Shown here: one piece after another, positions 17,159 through 25,345 of the stretch
How the letters are laid out: the number at the start of each line of letters is the position of its first letter
How positions within the stretch are numbered: the first letter of the stretch is position 1
NCBI GenBank assembly: GCA_011523425.1
Contig: WTGU01000015.1
Location: forward strand, 8,685 to 70,820
Length of the DNA: 62,136 bases
Direction: 5' to 3'
Origin: Alphaproteobacteria bacterium
GTDB lineage: Bacteria > Pseudomonadota > Alphaproteobacteria > UBA828
The notes under the pieces: model-generated
What the model was told of the DNA's origin: nothing
Seen by the model: the letters and a program-made list of their open reading frames with translations, nothing else
Database searches by the model: none
Program-made: the position numbers and the translations under genes

Positions 17159-18240
17159 TCGCCTGGCGCTGCGGAGCCGACGGCCTCCCGCACCATCTCG
17201 TGGAAGTAGAACAGGCCGTTCTCGTGACGCGGACTCAGCGGTCCCCGATCGTAAATGCCGGCCTCTAGGTTCTCCTGGATCAGCGGAACGATCCATTGAT
17301 CCTCCTCCCCGATGAGTCTGCCGTAAGCCACCGTCGCCTCGAAGTCCTCCGCACTCACCGAGTCCGGCTGCCAGAAATTATAGACGAGACGCGTCTCCGC
17401 GTGGCCGACCGGCTCCATCCGCATGAAGGAAAGTCCGTCCGGATATGAGTTGAAGGTGAAATTGGGGAATCGCCACCCGTAGCTGCCGGGATGATTCGAG
17501 TTCCCCTTCGCCGGCGCCTCGTGGAGGCTCCCGCCATGGAAATTGATGACCCGGTAGCGCTTCCAGTCGAGGTCGCGGTGCAATCCCGGGTGCAGCGGCG
17601 GAATGTGGTAGCCCTCCTGATAATTGTCGACATAGGTCTTCCAGTTGCAGCGGACGAGGAACTGCACCTCCCGCCCGAAGCTGGCCCGCTCCGGCGCGGT
17701 CCGCTCGACCGAGTCCTCTACGGGGCCGAGCCACTCGACGAGCGGCGGCGCATCCTCGTCCATGCACACGAAGACGAGGCCGCGCCAAACATCGACGGAG
17801 ACGGGGTAGAGGGACAGCTCGTCCTTCGGAAAATCCGGTGCCTCGCCGAACAGCGGCACGTGGTCCAGCGCACCGTCCGAGCGGTAGCGCCAGCCGTGAT
17901 AGGGGCACTCGATGGTGTTGCAGCGGCCGCTCGGCTCCGTCAGCAGCTTGGACGCCCGGTGCCGGCAGACATTGTGAAAGCCGCGCAGCGTACCGTTCTC
18001 GGAGCGGCGCACGAAGATCGGGAAGCCCGCAGGCGCGGCCGTCAGGTACTGGCCGGGCTCGACCACCTCGCCCTCGCGGCCAATCCAGAGCCACTGGCGG
18101 GCGAAGATGTGCTGCCGTTCCGCCTGGTAGATCGCGGGATCGGCGTACCATCGGGCCGGCAGGGCCCACACCGTAGCCTCGTGCATCCGCTCGGAGATCG
18201 CAGCGTCGACGCCTTCGGCCGGCCGCACGTGGGTATCCAT
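17155..18240 (-). CDS. Rieske non-heme iron oxygenase, alpha subunit
   Basis: This is a 361-residue ring-hydroxylating-type oxygenase that resembles the carnitine monooxygenase CntA, stachydrine demethylase and choline/betaine monooxygenases. The Rieske 2Fe-2S ligands are C92, H94, C112 and H115 (CRHR and CPYHGW). The mononuclear iron site is DNYQEGYHIPPLHPGL, with H212 and H217 and the bridging D205. These enzymes need a separate reductase, and none is adjacent. The next gene is a butyrobetaine-hydroxylase-like enzyme, so a quaternary amine such as a betaine or carnitine is a reasonable substrate class, but this is inference. It starts at ATG 18238-18240. Confidence 0.85.
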   Translation of the reverse strand: MDTHVRPAEGVDAAISERMHEATVWALPARWYADPAIYQAERQHIFARQWLWIGREGEVVEPGQYLTAAPAGFPIFVRRSENGTLRGFHNVCRHRASKLLTEPSGRCNTIECPYHGWRYRSDGALDHVPLFGEAPDFPKDELSLYPVSVDVWRGLVFVCMDEDAPPLVEWLGPVEDSVERTAPERASFGREVQFLVRCNWKTYVDNYQEGYHIPPLHPGLHRDLDWKRYRVINFHGGSLHEAPAKGNSNHPGSYGWRFPNFTFNSYPDGLSFMRMEPVGHAETRLVYNFWQPDSVSAEDFEATVAYGRLIGEEDQWIVPLIQENLEAGIYDRGPLSPRHENGLFYFHEMVREAVGSAAPGD

Positions 18241-18275
18241 GGCGCTCCCCCCGCTGTCGCTGACGATCTTCGCTC

Positions 18276-19082
18276 TTACACCTCTATGCGATCGAGTGCA
18301 CGCCCCTCCGAATCGAAGCAGGCGGCGGCAAGCGAGCCGCCGTAGCCCGCGCCGCCATCGACCGTCGCGACATAGTCGTCGAGGCTCACGCCGCCCTGCG
18401 ACGGATCGTGGCCGCGGATGATCTTCTTGAAGCCGGCAAAGGGCGGGGTGAGCGCCTCAAGCTGCTCGCTCCCCCACCAGAAGGCGTCTCTCTGCGCGTC
18501 GATGGGACGCGTCGGATCGACTCCCGCGTTCACGAAGAGCAGCGCGCCGTCATCGGTGAACGCCGCCTGTCGCACGCTGCCGAGCAACTCCTGATGGCCA
18601 GGGTGCAGACTCATCCTGGCGCGGATTTCGTTGGTCCAGCGGGCGATCTCCTGCGCGCCGTTGCTGACGCGCCCCTCGGCATCGCCGGCATCCCAGCCAT
18701 AGGCCGCGAGCGTCTCCCGCACGCCGCGCTCCAGCATCCAGCGCAGCACGCTGGCAGGCTCGACGGAGAGGTGAAGCTGGAACAGCTTCTGCCACATCTC
18801 CTCCTGGCTGCCGCGCAGGTAGGCCACGTCGCAGACGTTCATGTGCGGCACCGCGAGGAGCGCGCTGCGAAAGGCGACCAGTTCGTCGAGGGTGGCGGCG
18901 ACCGCCGTGCCGAGGCCGAGATAGTTGCCGAGATAGACGATGCGGTCGCCGGACCGGAAGCGCTCCTCGATGGCGGCGTGCAGCTCCGCCAACCTCTCCG
19001 CCTCACCGTGAATGGCGCCGACGGCCCAGATACGTCCGCCGCTGCGGAGCGTCACGAACCGTTCGTTGGTGGCGCAGCCCAC
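18276..19082 (-). CDS. Calcineurin-like (PPP-type) phosphoesterase homologue, probably inactive
   Basis: The 268-residue protein follows the layout of bacterial PPP phosphatases, but the metal-binding residues are replaced. The expected GDIHG reads GAIHG. GDYVDRG reads GNYLGLG. GNHE reads GSQE. The HAG segment reads VNAGVDP. Only the late histidine in IIRGHDPSQGGV is kept. It should therefore bind metals poorly or not at all. The start is GTG, 22 bases after the carD stop, and the Rieske oxygenase follows after 35 bases. It may be a binding or regulatory protein derived from a phosphatase. Function is unknown. Confidence 0.7.
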   Translation of the reverse strand: MGCATNERFVTLRSGGRIWAVGAIHGEAERLAELHAAIEERFRSGDRIVYLGNYLGLGTAVAATLDELVAFRSALLAVPHMNVCDVAYLRGSQEEMWQKLFQLHLSVEPASVLRWMLERGVRETLAAYGWDAGDAEGRVSNGAQEIARWTNEIRARMSLHPGHQELLGSVRQAAFTDDGALLFVNAGVDPTRPIDAQRDAFWWGSEQLEALTPPFAGFKKIIRGHDPSQGGVSLDDYVATVDGGAGYGGSLAAACFDSEGRALDRIEV

Positions 19083-19104
19083 GTGGTCGCGGCGAGGCGG
19101 GATC

Positions 19105-20034
19105 CTACGCCGCGCGTAGGACGTCCTCGAGCTTGTTCGCGGCCTGCTCGGTATCGGTGTTCTCGACCGCCGCGAACTCCCGCGCCAGCCGATCGAGCGC
19201 CGCCTCGTACATCTGGCGTTCGCTGTAGCTCTGATCGGGCTGGCCGACGTTGCGGTGCAGGTCCCGGACGACCTCGGCGATGGAAACTGGATCGCCCGAG
19301 TTGAGCTTCGCCTCGTACTCCTGGGCGCGCCTGCTCCACATGACGCGGCGCGTGCGCGCGCGGCCCCGCAGCGCGGAGATCGCCGCGTCCATGGTCTCCC
19401 GCGAGCTCAGCCGGCGCATGCCGGCGGAATCGACCTTCCCGGTCGGCACCAGGAGGGTCATCTTGTCCTTCTCGAAGGCCACGACGAACATCTGCAGGGT
19501 CTGGTCACCGACCGCACGCTCGTCGATCCCGGTGATGCGGCCGACGCCGTGGGCCGGATAGACCACGTGATCGCCGACCGCGAAACCGTTGACCTTCGTC
19601 GGCGCCTTCTTCCTGCGCCGGGTCTCGCCGCCGGCGCCGCCCTTGCCCCCAGCAGCGGCCTTGCCGGCACGCCGGGGCTTCGTCGCACCCCCGGCCCTGG
19701 CGGCCTTGGCGCCCTTGCTGGCGCTGCTGGTCTTGGTGGCTTTGGCGGTGCCGGATGATCTGGAGGCCTTGGAGGCCGCGGCGCCCTTCGTGCGCCCGGC
19801 CCCCGCCTCCGGCTTCACGGCATCGTCCTCCGGAGCCTCCGGCTGCTTCGTCGCCCGCCGCGGCTCGGAGCGCCGCGCGGTGCCTGCAGCCGTCTTCTTT
19901 GCCGTCGTCCGCGCGCGCGCCGACGCCTGCGACCGAGAGCCGGCCCCCGCTGCGGCGGCGGAGCCTTTTCGAGCCTTGGTCGTGGTCTGCTTCTTGACGG
20001 GGGACTTGGACTTGGACGGCGCCTTGCTGCTCAC
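19105..20034 (-). CDS. carD: CarD/CdnL-family RNA polymerase-binding regulator with histone-H1-like N-terminal tail
   Basis: CarD proteins bind the RNA polymerase beta subunit and stabilise open promoter complexes, notably at rRNA promoters. The domain starts near residue 148 (VNGFAVGDHVVYPAHGVGRI) and runs to the end at 309, with the tryptophan-bearing helix RTRRVMWSRRAQEYEAKLNSGD that wedges into the upstream bubble edge. Before it lie about 145 residues made almost wholly of Lys, Arg, Ala, Ser, Thr and Gly, like histone H1 or an AT-hook-poor HMG tail. Most CarD proteins are about 160-190 residues. The GTG start has AGG seven bases upstream. There is no sign of a frameshift, so the tail appears genuine. 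Confidence 0.9.
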   Translation of the reverse strand: MSSKAPSKSKSPVKKQTTTKARKGSAAAAGAGSRSQASARARTTAKKTAAGTARRSEPRRATKQPEAPEDDAVKPEAGAGRTKGAAASKASRSSGTAKATKTSSASKGAKAARAGGATKPRRAGKAAAGGKGGAGGETRRRKKAPTKVNGFAVGDHVVYPAHGVGRITGIDERAVGDQTLQMFVVAFEKDKMTLLVPTGKVDSAGMRRLSSRETMDAAISALRGRARTRRVMWSRRAQEYEAKLNSGDPVSIAEVVRDLHRNVGQPDQSYSERQMYEAALDRLAREFAAVENTDTEQAANKLEDVLRAA

Positions 20035-20172
20035 TTTACCTGCTGTTCCTTGCTCGAACGGGAGCCGCGCGCTGCTGCAATTTCGGCAACGCCACGGGGC
20101 GGGAAACCGTTCATTCCATACCCGCCACGAGTCGGTTTCACCTTATCACAGTCGAGCCACAAATTCCAGGTT

Positions 20173-20193
20173 TTGGCCCGGATTGCGGGCCAA
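20173..20193. terminator. 8-bp hairpin between fdxA and carD
   Basis: TTGGCCCG and CGGGCCAA pair around a five-base loop. The element lies about 40 bases beyond the fdxA stop in the transcription direction and 140 bases ahead of carD. It lacks a clear T tract on the minus strand, so it is either a weak fdxA terminator or a regulatory hairpin in the carD leader. Confidence 0.4.
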
Positions 20194-20232
20194 TTTCGCT
20201 CGCCGGGGACCCGATCAAGCAAAAACTGCGGA

Positions 20233-20577
20233 TCAGGCCCCTTCTCCCGGCTTGTCGGAGAAATATTTTTCGAACTTGCCGTCCTCGTCCTTGAAATCGT
20301 CGGCGTCATCGGGCGGATCGCCCTTGCGCGTGATATTGGGCCAGATCTCGGCGAACTTGCGGTTGATCTCCAGCCACTTCCCCTCGTCGTCGTCGCCGGC
20401 GGTATCGGGAATGATGGCCTCGACCGGACACTCGGGCTCGCACACGCCGCAGTCGATGCACTCGTCCGGGTGGATCACGAGCATGTTCTCGCCTTCGTAG
20501 AAGCAGTCCACCGGGCACACCTCGACGCAGTCCTGGTACTTGCACCGGATGCAGGACTCGATCACCAGATACGTCAT
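20233..20577 (-). CDS. fdxA: Seven-iron ferredoxin (3Fe-4S / 4Fe-4S)
   Basis: This is a 114-residue FdxA-type ferredoxin, a low-potential electron carrier in the cytosol. Ligands for the 3Fe-4S cluster are C9, C17 and C50, and for the 4Fe-4S cluster C21, C40, C43 and C46, spaced as in Azotobacter ferredoxin I. The C-terminal acidic extension ([17 protein letters not shown]) is typical of the family. It sits between a TerB-like gene and carD, a neighbourhood shared with many alphaproteobacteria. It could donate electrons to the Rieske oxygenase downstream, but nothing in the sequence proves it. Confidence 0.96.
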   Translation of the reverse strand: MTYLVIESCIRCKYQDCVEVCPVDCFYEGENMLVIHPDECIDCGVCEPECPVEAIIPDTAGDDDEGKWLEINRKFAEIWPNITRKGDPPDDADDFKDEDGKFEKYFSDKPGEGA

Positions 20578-20623
20578 TCGCTTCTCGCTCCGTGCTCCGC
20601 TCGCGCGCGCCGCGGCCGGTCGC

Positions 20624-21103
20624 TCAGGAAGCGGCCGGCTGCTCCCCGCCGTCTCCGGCGCGGGCCAGGACCCGCTTGCGCGCCTCGCCCCGCTCCCGGT
20701 CCGTGATGTGCAGCAACCCGCCGACGCGGCGGATCAGATTGGCCTCGTAGGCGTGCAGGCGGCCGTCCGCGTAGACCACCTGCCACAGCATCTCCATCAC
20801 GGCGAGCCGGTCCGCATGATCGTAGCGGTCGTTGATGGTGCGCGTGAATCGATGCAGGTCGGTCGCTTCGTGGTGGACCGCCTCGGCCTCGCCGATCAGG
20901 GTGCCGGCTTCCGCCTCACTGAGCCCGAAGTGCGCGCCCAGCGCGGCGCAGACGGCATCGCGCTCATCGCCGTCGAACTCCCCGTCCATGCACGCGGCCT
21001 CGACCAGCAGCGCGGCCGCCGCGAGTCGCGGGGTGTCCGGCTCCACCTGCGCGCCGCCGTTCGCGACGCCGGCGCTCAACAGTGTCTTGATGCGATCGAT
21101 CAC
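20624..21103 (-). CDS. TerB-family protein
   Basis: The 159-residue protein is all-helical with the TerB pattern: an acidic metal-binding loop [15 protein letters not shown] and a second one in [19 protein letters not shown]. TerB domains bind metals or act in membrane-stress and tellurite-linked assemblies, though stand-alone chromosomal copies such as this one have no assigned role. It lies between the S4 protein gene and fdxA on the same strand, with gaps of 72 and 46 bases. Confidence 0.8.
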   Translation of the reverse strand: MIDRIKTLLSAGVANGGAQVEPDTPRLAAAALLVEAACMDGEFDGDERDAVCAALGAHFGLSEAEAGTLIGEAEAVHHEATDLHRFTRTINDRYDHADRLAVMEMLWQVVYADGRLHAYEANLIRRVGGLLHITDRERGEARKRVLARAGDGGEQPAAS

Positions 21104-21175
21104 GGGCGCTGCGTATCATACCGGCGGCGGCGGACTCAAGAGCGGCGGGGGGCCGCCACCCGCGCTCCCCGGGTC

Positions 21176-21460
21176 TCACTCGCTCCCGATATCCTCGTAA
21201 AGACGCTGCGCCTCGGGTGCCGGCCCGCGCCGCGCCGCCACCGCCGAGACGCGCACGATCCTGACCAGCCGCCCCTGGACGAAGGTCAGCACGTCGCCCG
21301 GACCGATGCTCCGGTGCGCCTTGGTGATGCGGCGGCCGTTAACGCGGATACGCCCGGCTTCGCAGGCCTTCTGCGCCAATCCCCGCGTCTTGAAGAAGCG
21401 CGCGTGCCAGAGCCACTTGTCCAGCCTGCTCACCGCAGGCGCGCGTTCGTCGCGCGTCAC
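21176..21460 (-). CDS. S4-domain RNA-binding protein (HslR/Hsp15-like)
   Basis: A 94-residue basic protein with one S4 domain: RLDKWLWHARFFKTRGLAQK, EAGRIRVNGRRI and IGPGDVLTF. Hsp15 relatives bind stalled 50S subunits carrying a nascent chain and help recycle them. The GTG at 21458-21460 overlaps the stop of the helicase gene as GTGA, and this fixes the start. An internal GTG at 21433 would trim nine residues. Pairing of this gene with a SUV3-like helicase is common in alphaproteobacteria. Confidence 0.9.
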   Translation of the reverse strand: MTRDERAPAVSRLDKWLWHARFFKTRGLAQKACEAGRIRVNGRRITKAHRSIGPGDVLTFVQGRLVRIVRVSAVAARRGPAPEAQRLYEDIGSE

Positions 21461-23997
21461 GACGGACGCGCGGTGCCGGGGGCGAGCACGCGCAGCTTGG
21501 CGAAGGGCGAATCGGGGTCCACCCTCCTCCGCTGGCCGCGCTTTCGCTGCTGCGTCGGCTGGCGCGGGGGCGCGGCGTTCCGCGCGTAGCGCGGGCGCCC
21601 GTCGGTGCCCACGCCCGCCTGCGCGTAGCCGAGAGCTGCAAGGATCTCGTCGAATTTCGCGCGTTTGCAGGCGGCAAGCTTCAGCAGGCCGGGATCGATC
21701 GCGAAGGGCTCGCGCCGGGCCGCCTTGCGAAGGCGGGCAGCGATGCGTTCGGCGATGTCGGCGCGGACCACCTGAGAGCCGAGCGGGACGAGGCCCAGGG
21801 CCGCGTAGCACGCATCGGGAACGGCGGGATCCCGCTCCATCGAGACGGCGGAGCCCGGCACGGGCGGCAGCCGCCCGGCATCGTTCCAGGCCCACCACAG
21901 AAGCCCCGCGCAGCGCATGCGTGCCGGCTTCAGCATGGTCGGCATGAAGACGCTGAGCGCACCGAGCTGCACACCGGCGGCAGCGAGGCCGCGCCGTCCG
22001 GCGGCGTCGAGCGCGGCGATCTGGGGCGCGAGCGCGCGGCGCGGCAGGCAGCCGAGGGCCTCGCCCAGCGCGAAAGCGATGCCGCGTGCCGGCCCGCTCA
22101 GCGGCGCCTCGCCAAGCGTCAGCAGCGGCCCTGCGTCACGCGCGAGGGTGCGATCGAGCCACGACTGCAGGCGCCGGCGCACCCGCTCGCGCTGCGCCGC
22201 GCTCATCTGGTCATCGCCGACGAGCGCCACCTGCGGCCTGAGCGGGACATCGCCCCGGGCGAGGCGGGCAACGGTGGCACCGCGCCAGGCGATCTCTCCC
22301 CAGGGCGGCGCGTCTTCCCGTCCGGGCTCGAGGCCGAGCGCGAACGCATCGTCGCCATCCGCCACCGCCGCCGCGACCCGGCGGGCCACCTCGCGCTCCA
22401 CCGTGCGATGCGCGGCCGCCAGCAGCGCGCGGCTGCGCTCGGCCTCCGTATCGGGACGGAAGCGGAAGCCATGGAAGACGCCGACCCGCTCGCCGTCGAC
22501 CGTCACCGCCCCGCCGTCGCCGACGACGGCGAAGAGCGCCCCGTCGATGCGCCCGCCCTGCCGGTGCCGGCGCGCCTTGCGGTCGACGAAGAGGTGAGTG
22601 AGCCGCGCATGGAGCGCGTCGGAGAGCGCGTCCTCCAGCGCCCGCGTGCGCTCCTGCCAGCCCTGCGCATCGTCGACCCAGCCGGGGCGATGGGAGACGT
22701 AGGTCCAGGTCCGCACGTGGCTGATCCGGGCGGTCAGCGTGTCGATGTCCCCCTCACCCGGCGCCAGCCGCTCGATCGAGCGCGCGACCCAGTCCTGCGG
22801 CAGGCGCCCGCTCTCGACCAGGTAGAGGTAGATCCGGCGGACGAGAGCCACGTGGTCCTCCGCCATGGTCTTGCGGAAGTCGGGGATCTGACACGCCTCC
22901 CAGAGGAGCGCGACCCGGTCGGCGCCGGTCAGGGTCTCCGCCACCGCAGGATCGCGCGCGAGCGTGAGCAGCGTCCTGTGGTCGTCGGTATCGTGGGCGC
23001 GCCTGAGACCCGACAGCGGCGGCGGCGCCGCCAGCGACTCCAGCAGCGCCGGGAGCGAGTCGAACGCGATAGCTGCGTTGCGCCAGTAGGCCCGCTGCAC
23101 CGGCGGGAAACGATGATCCTCGATCGCCTGCACGAGAGCGGGCTCGAAGGGCGGGGCATCGCCGGTGGTGCCGAAGCTGCCGTCGGTGAGGTTGCGGCCA
23201 GCGCGGCCGGCGATCTGCGCAATCTCGGCGGCCGACAGCATCCGCGTGGAACGGCCGTCGAACTTCCGATAGGCGGAGAACGCCACATGCTCCAGGTCCA
23301 GGTTGAGCCCCATGCCGATGGCGTCGGTGGCGACCAGGCTGTCCACCTCGCCCGCCTGGTAAAGCGCCACCTGGGCGTTCCGCGTGCGCGGGCTGAGCGC
23401 CCCCAGCACCACCGCGCAGCCGCCCCGGAGCCCGCGGATGCGCTCGGCCAGCGCGTAGACCGATTCGGTCGAGAACGCGATGACCGCGTTGCGGGGCTTG
23501 AGGCGCGCGGGCTTGCAGTGCCCCTCGTGCGAGAGAGTGGACAGCCTGGGCCGGGCGGTGAATCGCGCCTCGGGCACGAGCGTGCGGAGCAGCGGGCGCA
23601 TCGTGTCCGCGCCGAGGAACATGGTCTCCGCCGTGCCGCGCGCGCGGAGCAGGCGGTCGGTGAAGACGTGGCCGCGCTCGCGGTCGCCGGCGAGCTGGAT
23701 CTCGTCCACGGCGACGAACTCGACCGCCCGCTCCAGCGGCATCGATTCCACGGTGCAGACGAAATAGCGCGGCTCCGCCGGGACCCGCTTCTCCTCCCCC
23801 GTCACCAGGGCGACGGATTGCTCCCCCTTCGCCTCCGCGACCCGGTCGTAGACCTCGCGGGCAAGCAGGCGGAGCGGAAAGCCCATCATGCCGGTGCGGT
23901 GAGCCAGCATCCGCTCGACCGCCAGGTGGGTCTTGCCCGTATTGGTCGGGCCGAGCAGCGCGGTGACGGAGGCGTTTTCGGCAACGGGCCGAGCCAT
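21457..23997 (-). CDS. SUV3-like superfamily 2 RNA helicase
   Basis: This ATP-dependent helicase is related to mitochondrial SUV3, which unwinds RNA for degradation. Walker A is GPTNTGKTH (about residues 16-24), the DExx box is DEIQ in VEFVAVDEIQLAGDRERGH, and the second RecA domain has VATDAIGMGLNLDLEHV and the arginine finger motif QIAGRAGR. The C-terminal 400 residues form the long helical region of bacterial SUV3 homologues, ending in a basic tail. The product is 846 residues from the ATG at 23995-23997; no clear ribosome site precedes it. It overlaps the S4 gene by four bases. Confidence 0.9.
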   Translation of the reverse strand: MARPVAENASVTALLGPTNTGKTHLAVERMLAHRTGMMGFPLRLLAREVYDRVAEAKGEQSVALVTGEEKRVPAEPRYFVCTVESMPLERAVEFVAVDEIQLAGDRERGHVFTDRLLRARGTAETMFLGADTMRPLLRTLVPEARFTARPRLSTLSHEGHCKPARLKPRNAVIAFSTESVYALAERIRGLRGGCAVVLGALSPRTRNAQVALYQAGEVDSLVATDAIGMGLNLDLEHVAFSAYRKFDGRSTRMLSAAEIAQIAGRAGRNLTDGSFGTTGDAPPFEPALVQAIEDHRFPPVQRAYWRNAAIAFDSLPALLESLAAPPPLSGLRRAHDTDDHRTLLTLARDPAVAETLTGADRVALLWEACQIPDFRKTMAEDHVALVRRIYLYLVESGRLPQDWVARSIERLAPGEGDIDTLTARISHVRTWTYVSHRPGWVDDAQGWQERTRALEDALSDALHARLTHLFVDRKARRHRQGGRIDGALFAVVGDGGAVTVDGERVGVFHGFRFRPDTEAERSRALLAAAHRTVEREVARRVAAAVADGDDAFALGLEPGREDAPPWGEIAWRGATVARLARGDVPLRPQVALVGDDQMSAAQRERVRRRLQSWLDRTLARDAGPLLTLGEAPLSGPARGIAFALGEALGCLPRRALAPQIAALDAAGRRGLAAAGVQLGALSVFMPTMLKPARMRCAGLLWWAWNDAGRLPPVPGSAVSMERDPAVPDACYAALGLVPLGSQVVRADIAERIAARLRKAARREPFAIDPGLLKLAACKRAKFDEILAALGYAQAGVGTDGRPRYARNAAPPRQPTQQRKRGQRRRVDPDSPFAKLRVLAPGTARPS

Positions 23998-24063
23998 GGC
24001 GGGAGGATTGGCGGTCCCGCCCGGTTTGGCAAGCCCGTTCAGCGATCCCGTCCCCCTGCGTCC

Positions 24064-24094
24064 TTGACAACCCAATTCAGGAGGCGACTATTTT
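24064..24094 (+). promoter_or_regulatory. Predicted sigma-70 promoter of the lipoprotein gene
   Basis: A perfect -35 hexamer TTGACA lies at 24064-24069. The best -10 candidate is TATTTT at 24089-24094 with a 19-base spacer; ACTATT at 24087-24092 would give 17. The 70 bases around and after it are strikingly AT-rich for this genome. It lies in the divergent gap between the helicase and the first lipoprotein gene, 64 bases before its start. Confidence 0.5.
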
Positions 24095-24157
24095 GTTTTC
24101 CAATAATTCAACATCATCACAAATCTTATCTCGGCCGCCGAATGGGGAGGCAATCTA

Positions 24158-24589
24158 ATGATCCGTATCAATAGAATCGCCGCCATCGGTTTGCCAATCG
24201 CCGCACTCGGTCTCGTCGTCGCTGCGTGCCAACCGCAAGTGCTGCCTCATCCCTCCGACGCGCTGACCCCGGCCGAGGTCGAGGAGCTATTCGTCGGCAA
24301 GACCGCTATAGGCACCGTCCAGGGCCGGCGCGCGGCCACCTATTTCGCGCCTGACGGTACGGCAAGACTCAAGGTGATCGGGCACAACGGCACAATCGTA
24401 GAGTTTGATGGAACGCATTACTTCAATGAGCAGGGTGCGAGTTGTGTGAATTTTCCTACCCTGCCGATTTACGGGAAGGATCGGTGCAACCACATCGTTC
24501 CGCTGGATGACGGTCGGTATCAGCAATCGTACGACGAGGGCATCACGGAGCGGATTCTCGAGGGCAATCGGCTGGACGAGCTGAAGTAG
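24158..24589 (+). CDS. Small lipoprotein, tandem paralogue 1
   Basis: I do not recognise a named family. The 143-residue protein has a lipoprotein signal peptide with lipobox VAAC and modified cysteine C24, so it should be anchored in the outer or inner membrane, facing the periplasm. The mature part begins with AEVEELFVGKTAIGTV, then YFAPDGTARLKV, GTHYFNEQG and two cysteines bracketing NFPTLPIYGKDR, which could form a disulfide. GGGGAGG lies a few bases upstream of the ATG. The next gene is a clear paralogue. Codon use and local base composition are less GC-biased than neighbouring genes. Confidence 0.8.
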   Translation: MIRINRIAAIGLPIAALGLVVAACQPQVLPHPSDALTPAEVEELFVGKTAIGTVQGRRAATYFAPDGTARLKVIGHNGTIVEFDGTHYFNEQGASCVNFPTLPIYGKDRCNHIVPLDDGRYQQSYDEGITERILEGNRLDELK

Positions 24590-24761
24590 CCTTTCCGCGG
24601 TCTTCTCGCGGGAGCGAGCCCTGGCGTCGTGCCCGAGTCGGCGCGCCCATATGCCGGCTCCAGGGCGATCCGCCCTCGGCAATCGCAGCTATGTCAATTC
24701 ACGCAGTCAGCTAGAATGGTCCTGCACAACTCATCCGTTCCTCTCGCCGGGAGATAATCGA

Positions 24762-25229
24762 ATGGCTCGTCTCGCGAAGATTGCAGCCGCCGGCTTGGCG
24801 GCCACGGCCCTGGGTCTCACCGTCGCGGCCTGTCAGCCGCCGCAGATGGCCTCGATAGCGCCGGAACCTGCCGCGCCGGAAGCCGCCACGCCCGCCGGCC
24901 AGATGACCGTTGCCGAAGTCCGGGACCTCGTCGTGGGGAATACCGTCATCAGCGTCGATACCAAGAGAAACATAAACGCAGCGGAGTATTTCTCCGCCGA
25001 TGGAACGGCCAAATTGAAGGCGAAGACGTTGTTTGGCACGTTCAACTACGATGGAACGTATCACTTCGACGACGCCGGCCAATTCTGCACCAATTACCCG
25101 GGCATTCCGATGGGCCCCAAGGAATTCTGCAAGTACGTCACGCCGCTGGGCGACGGCCGCTACGAACAGTCCGACGGCATCGTCCTGGAACGGCTTCTCG
25201 ACGGCGAACAGCTCGGCGCGCTGGAGTAG
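24762..25229 (+). CDS. Small lipoprotein, tandem paralogue 2
   Basis: The 155-residue product has the same architecture as the gene 170 bases upstream. The signal peptide ends in VAAC with C24. The mature part shares AEVRDLVVGNTVIS, YFSADGTAKLK, GTYHFDDAG, the two-cysteine loop (CTNYPGIPMGPKEFC) and a closing DGRYEQ-LERLLDG segment. An extra Ala/Pro-rich spacer follows the lipid anchor. GGAGA at 24750-24754 supports the ATG at 24762; an upstream in-frame ATG would place hydrophilic residues before the signal peptide. It is a likely tandem duplication. Function is unknown. Confidence 0.82.
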   Translation: MARLAKIAAAGLAATALGLTVAACQPPQMASIAPEPAAPEAATPAGQMTVAEVRDLVVGNTVISVDTKRNINAAEYFSADGTAKLKAKTLFGTFNYDGTYHFDDAGQFCTNYPGIPMGPKEFCKYVTPLGDGRYEQSDGIVLERLLDGEQLGALE

Positions 25230-25345
25230 GCACTCGCCTGCCCGCCCTCGTCGCCCGGGGCGAGCGAGCGCGGGCTTGAACCGCTCGCGGCTTCGTCTCA
25301 TATAGCGCCCCGACACGCCGGCCAACGGGCTCATCGGAGGGGCTG

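Noticed and set aside
19590-20034. The CarD tail as a frameshifted or mis-started region
   Set aside because: The GTG has a ribosome site and the tail composition is that of a real basic protein; no alternative start with a site is seen near the domain.
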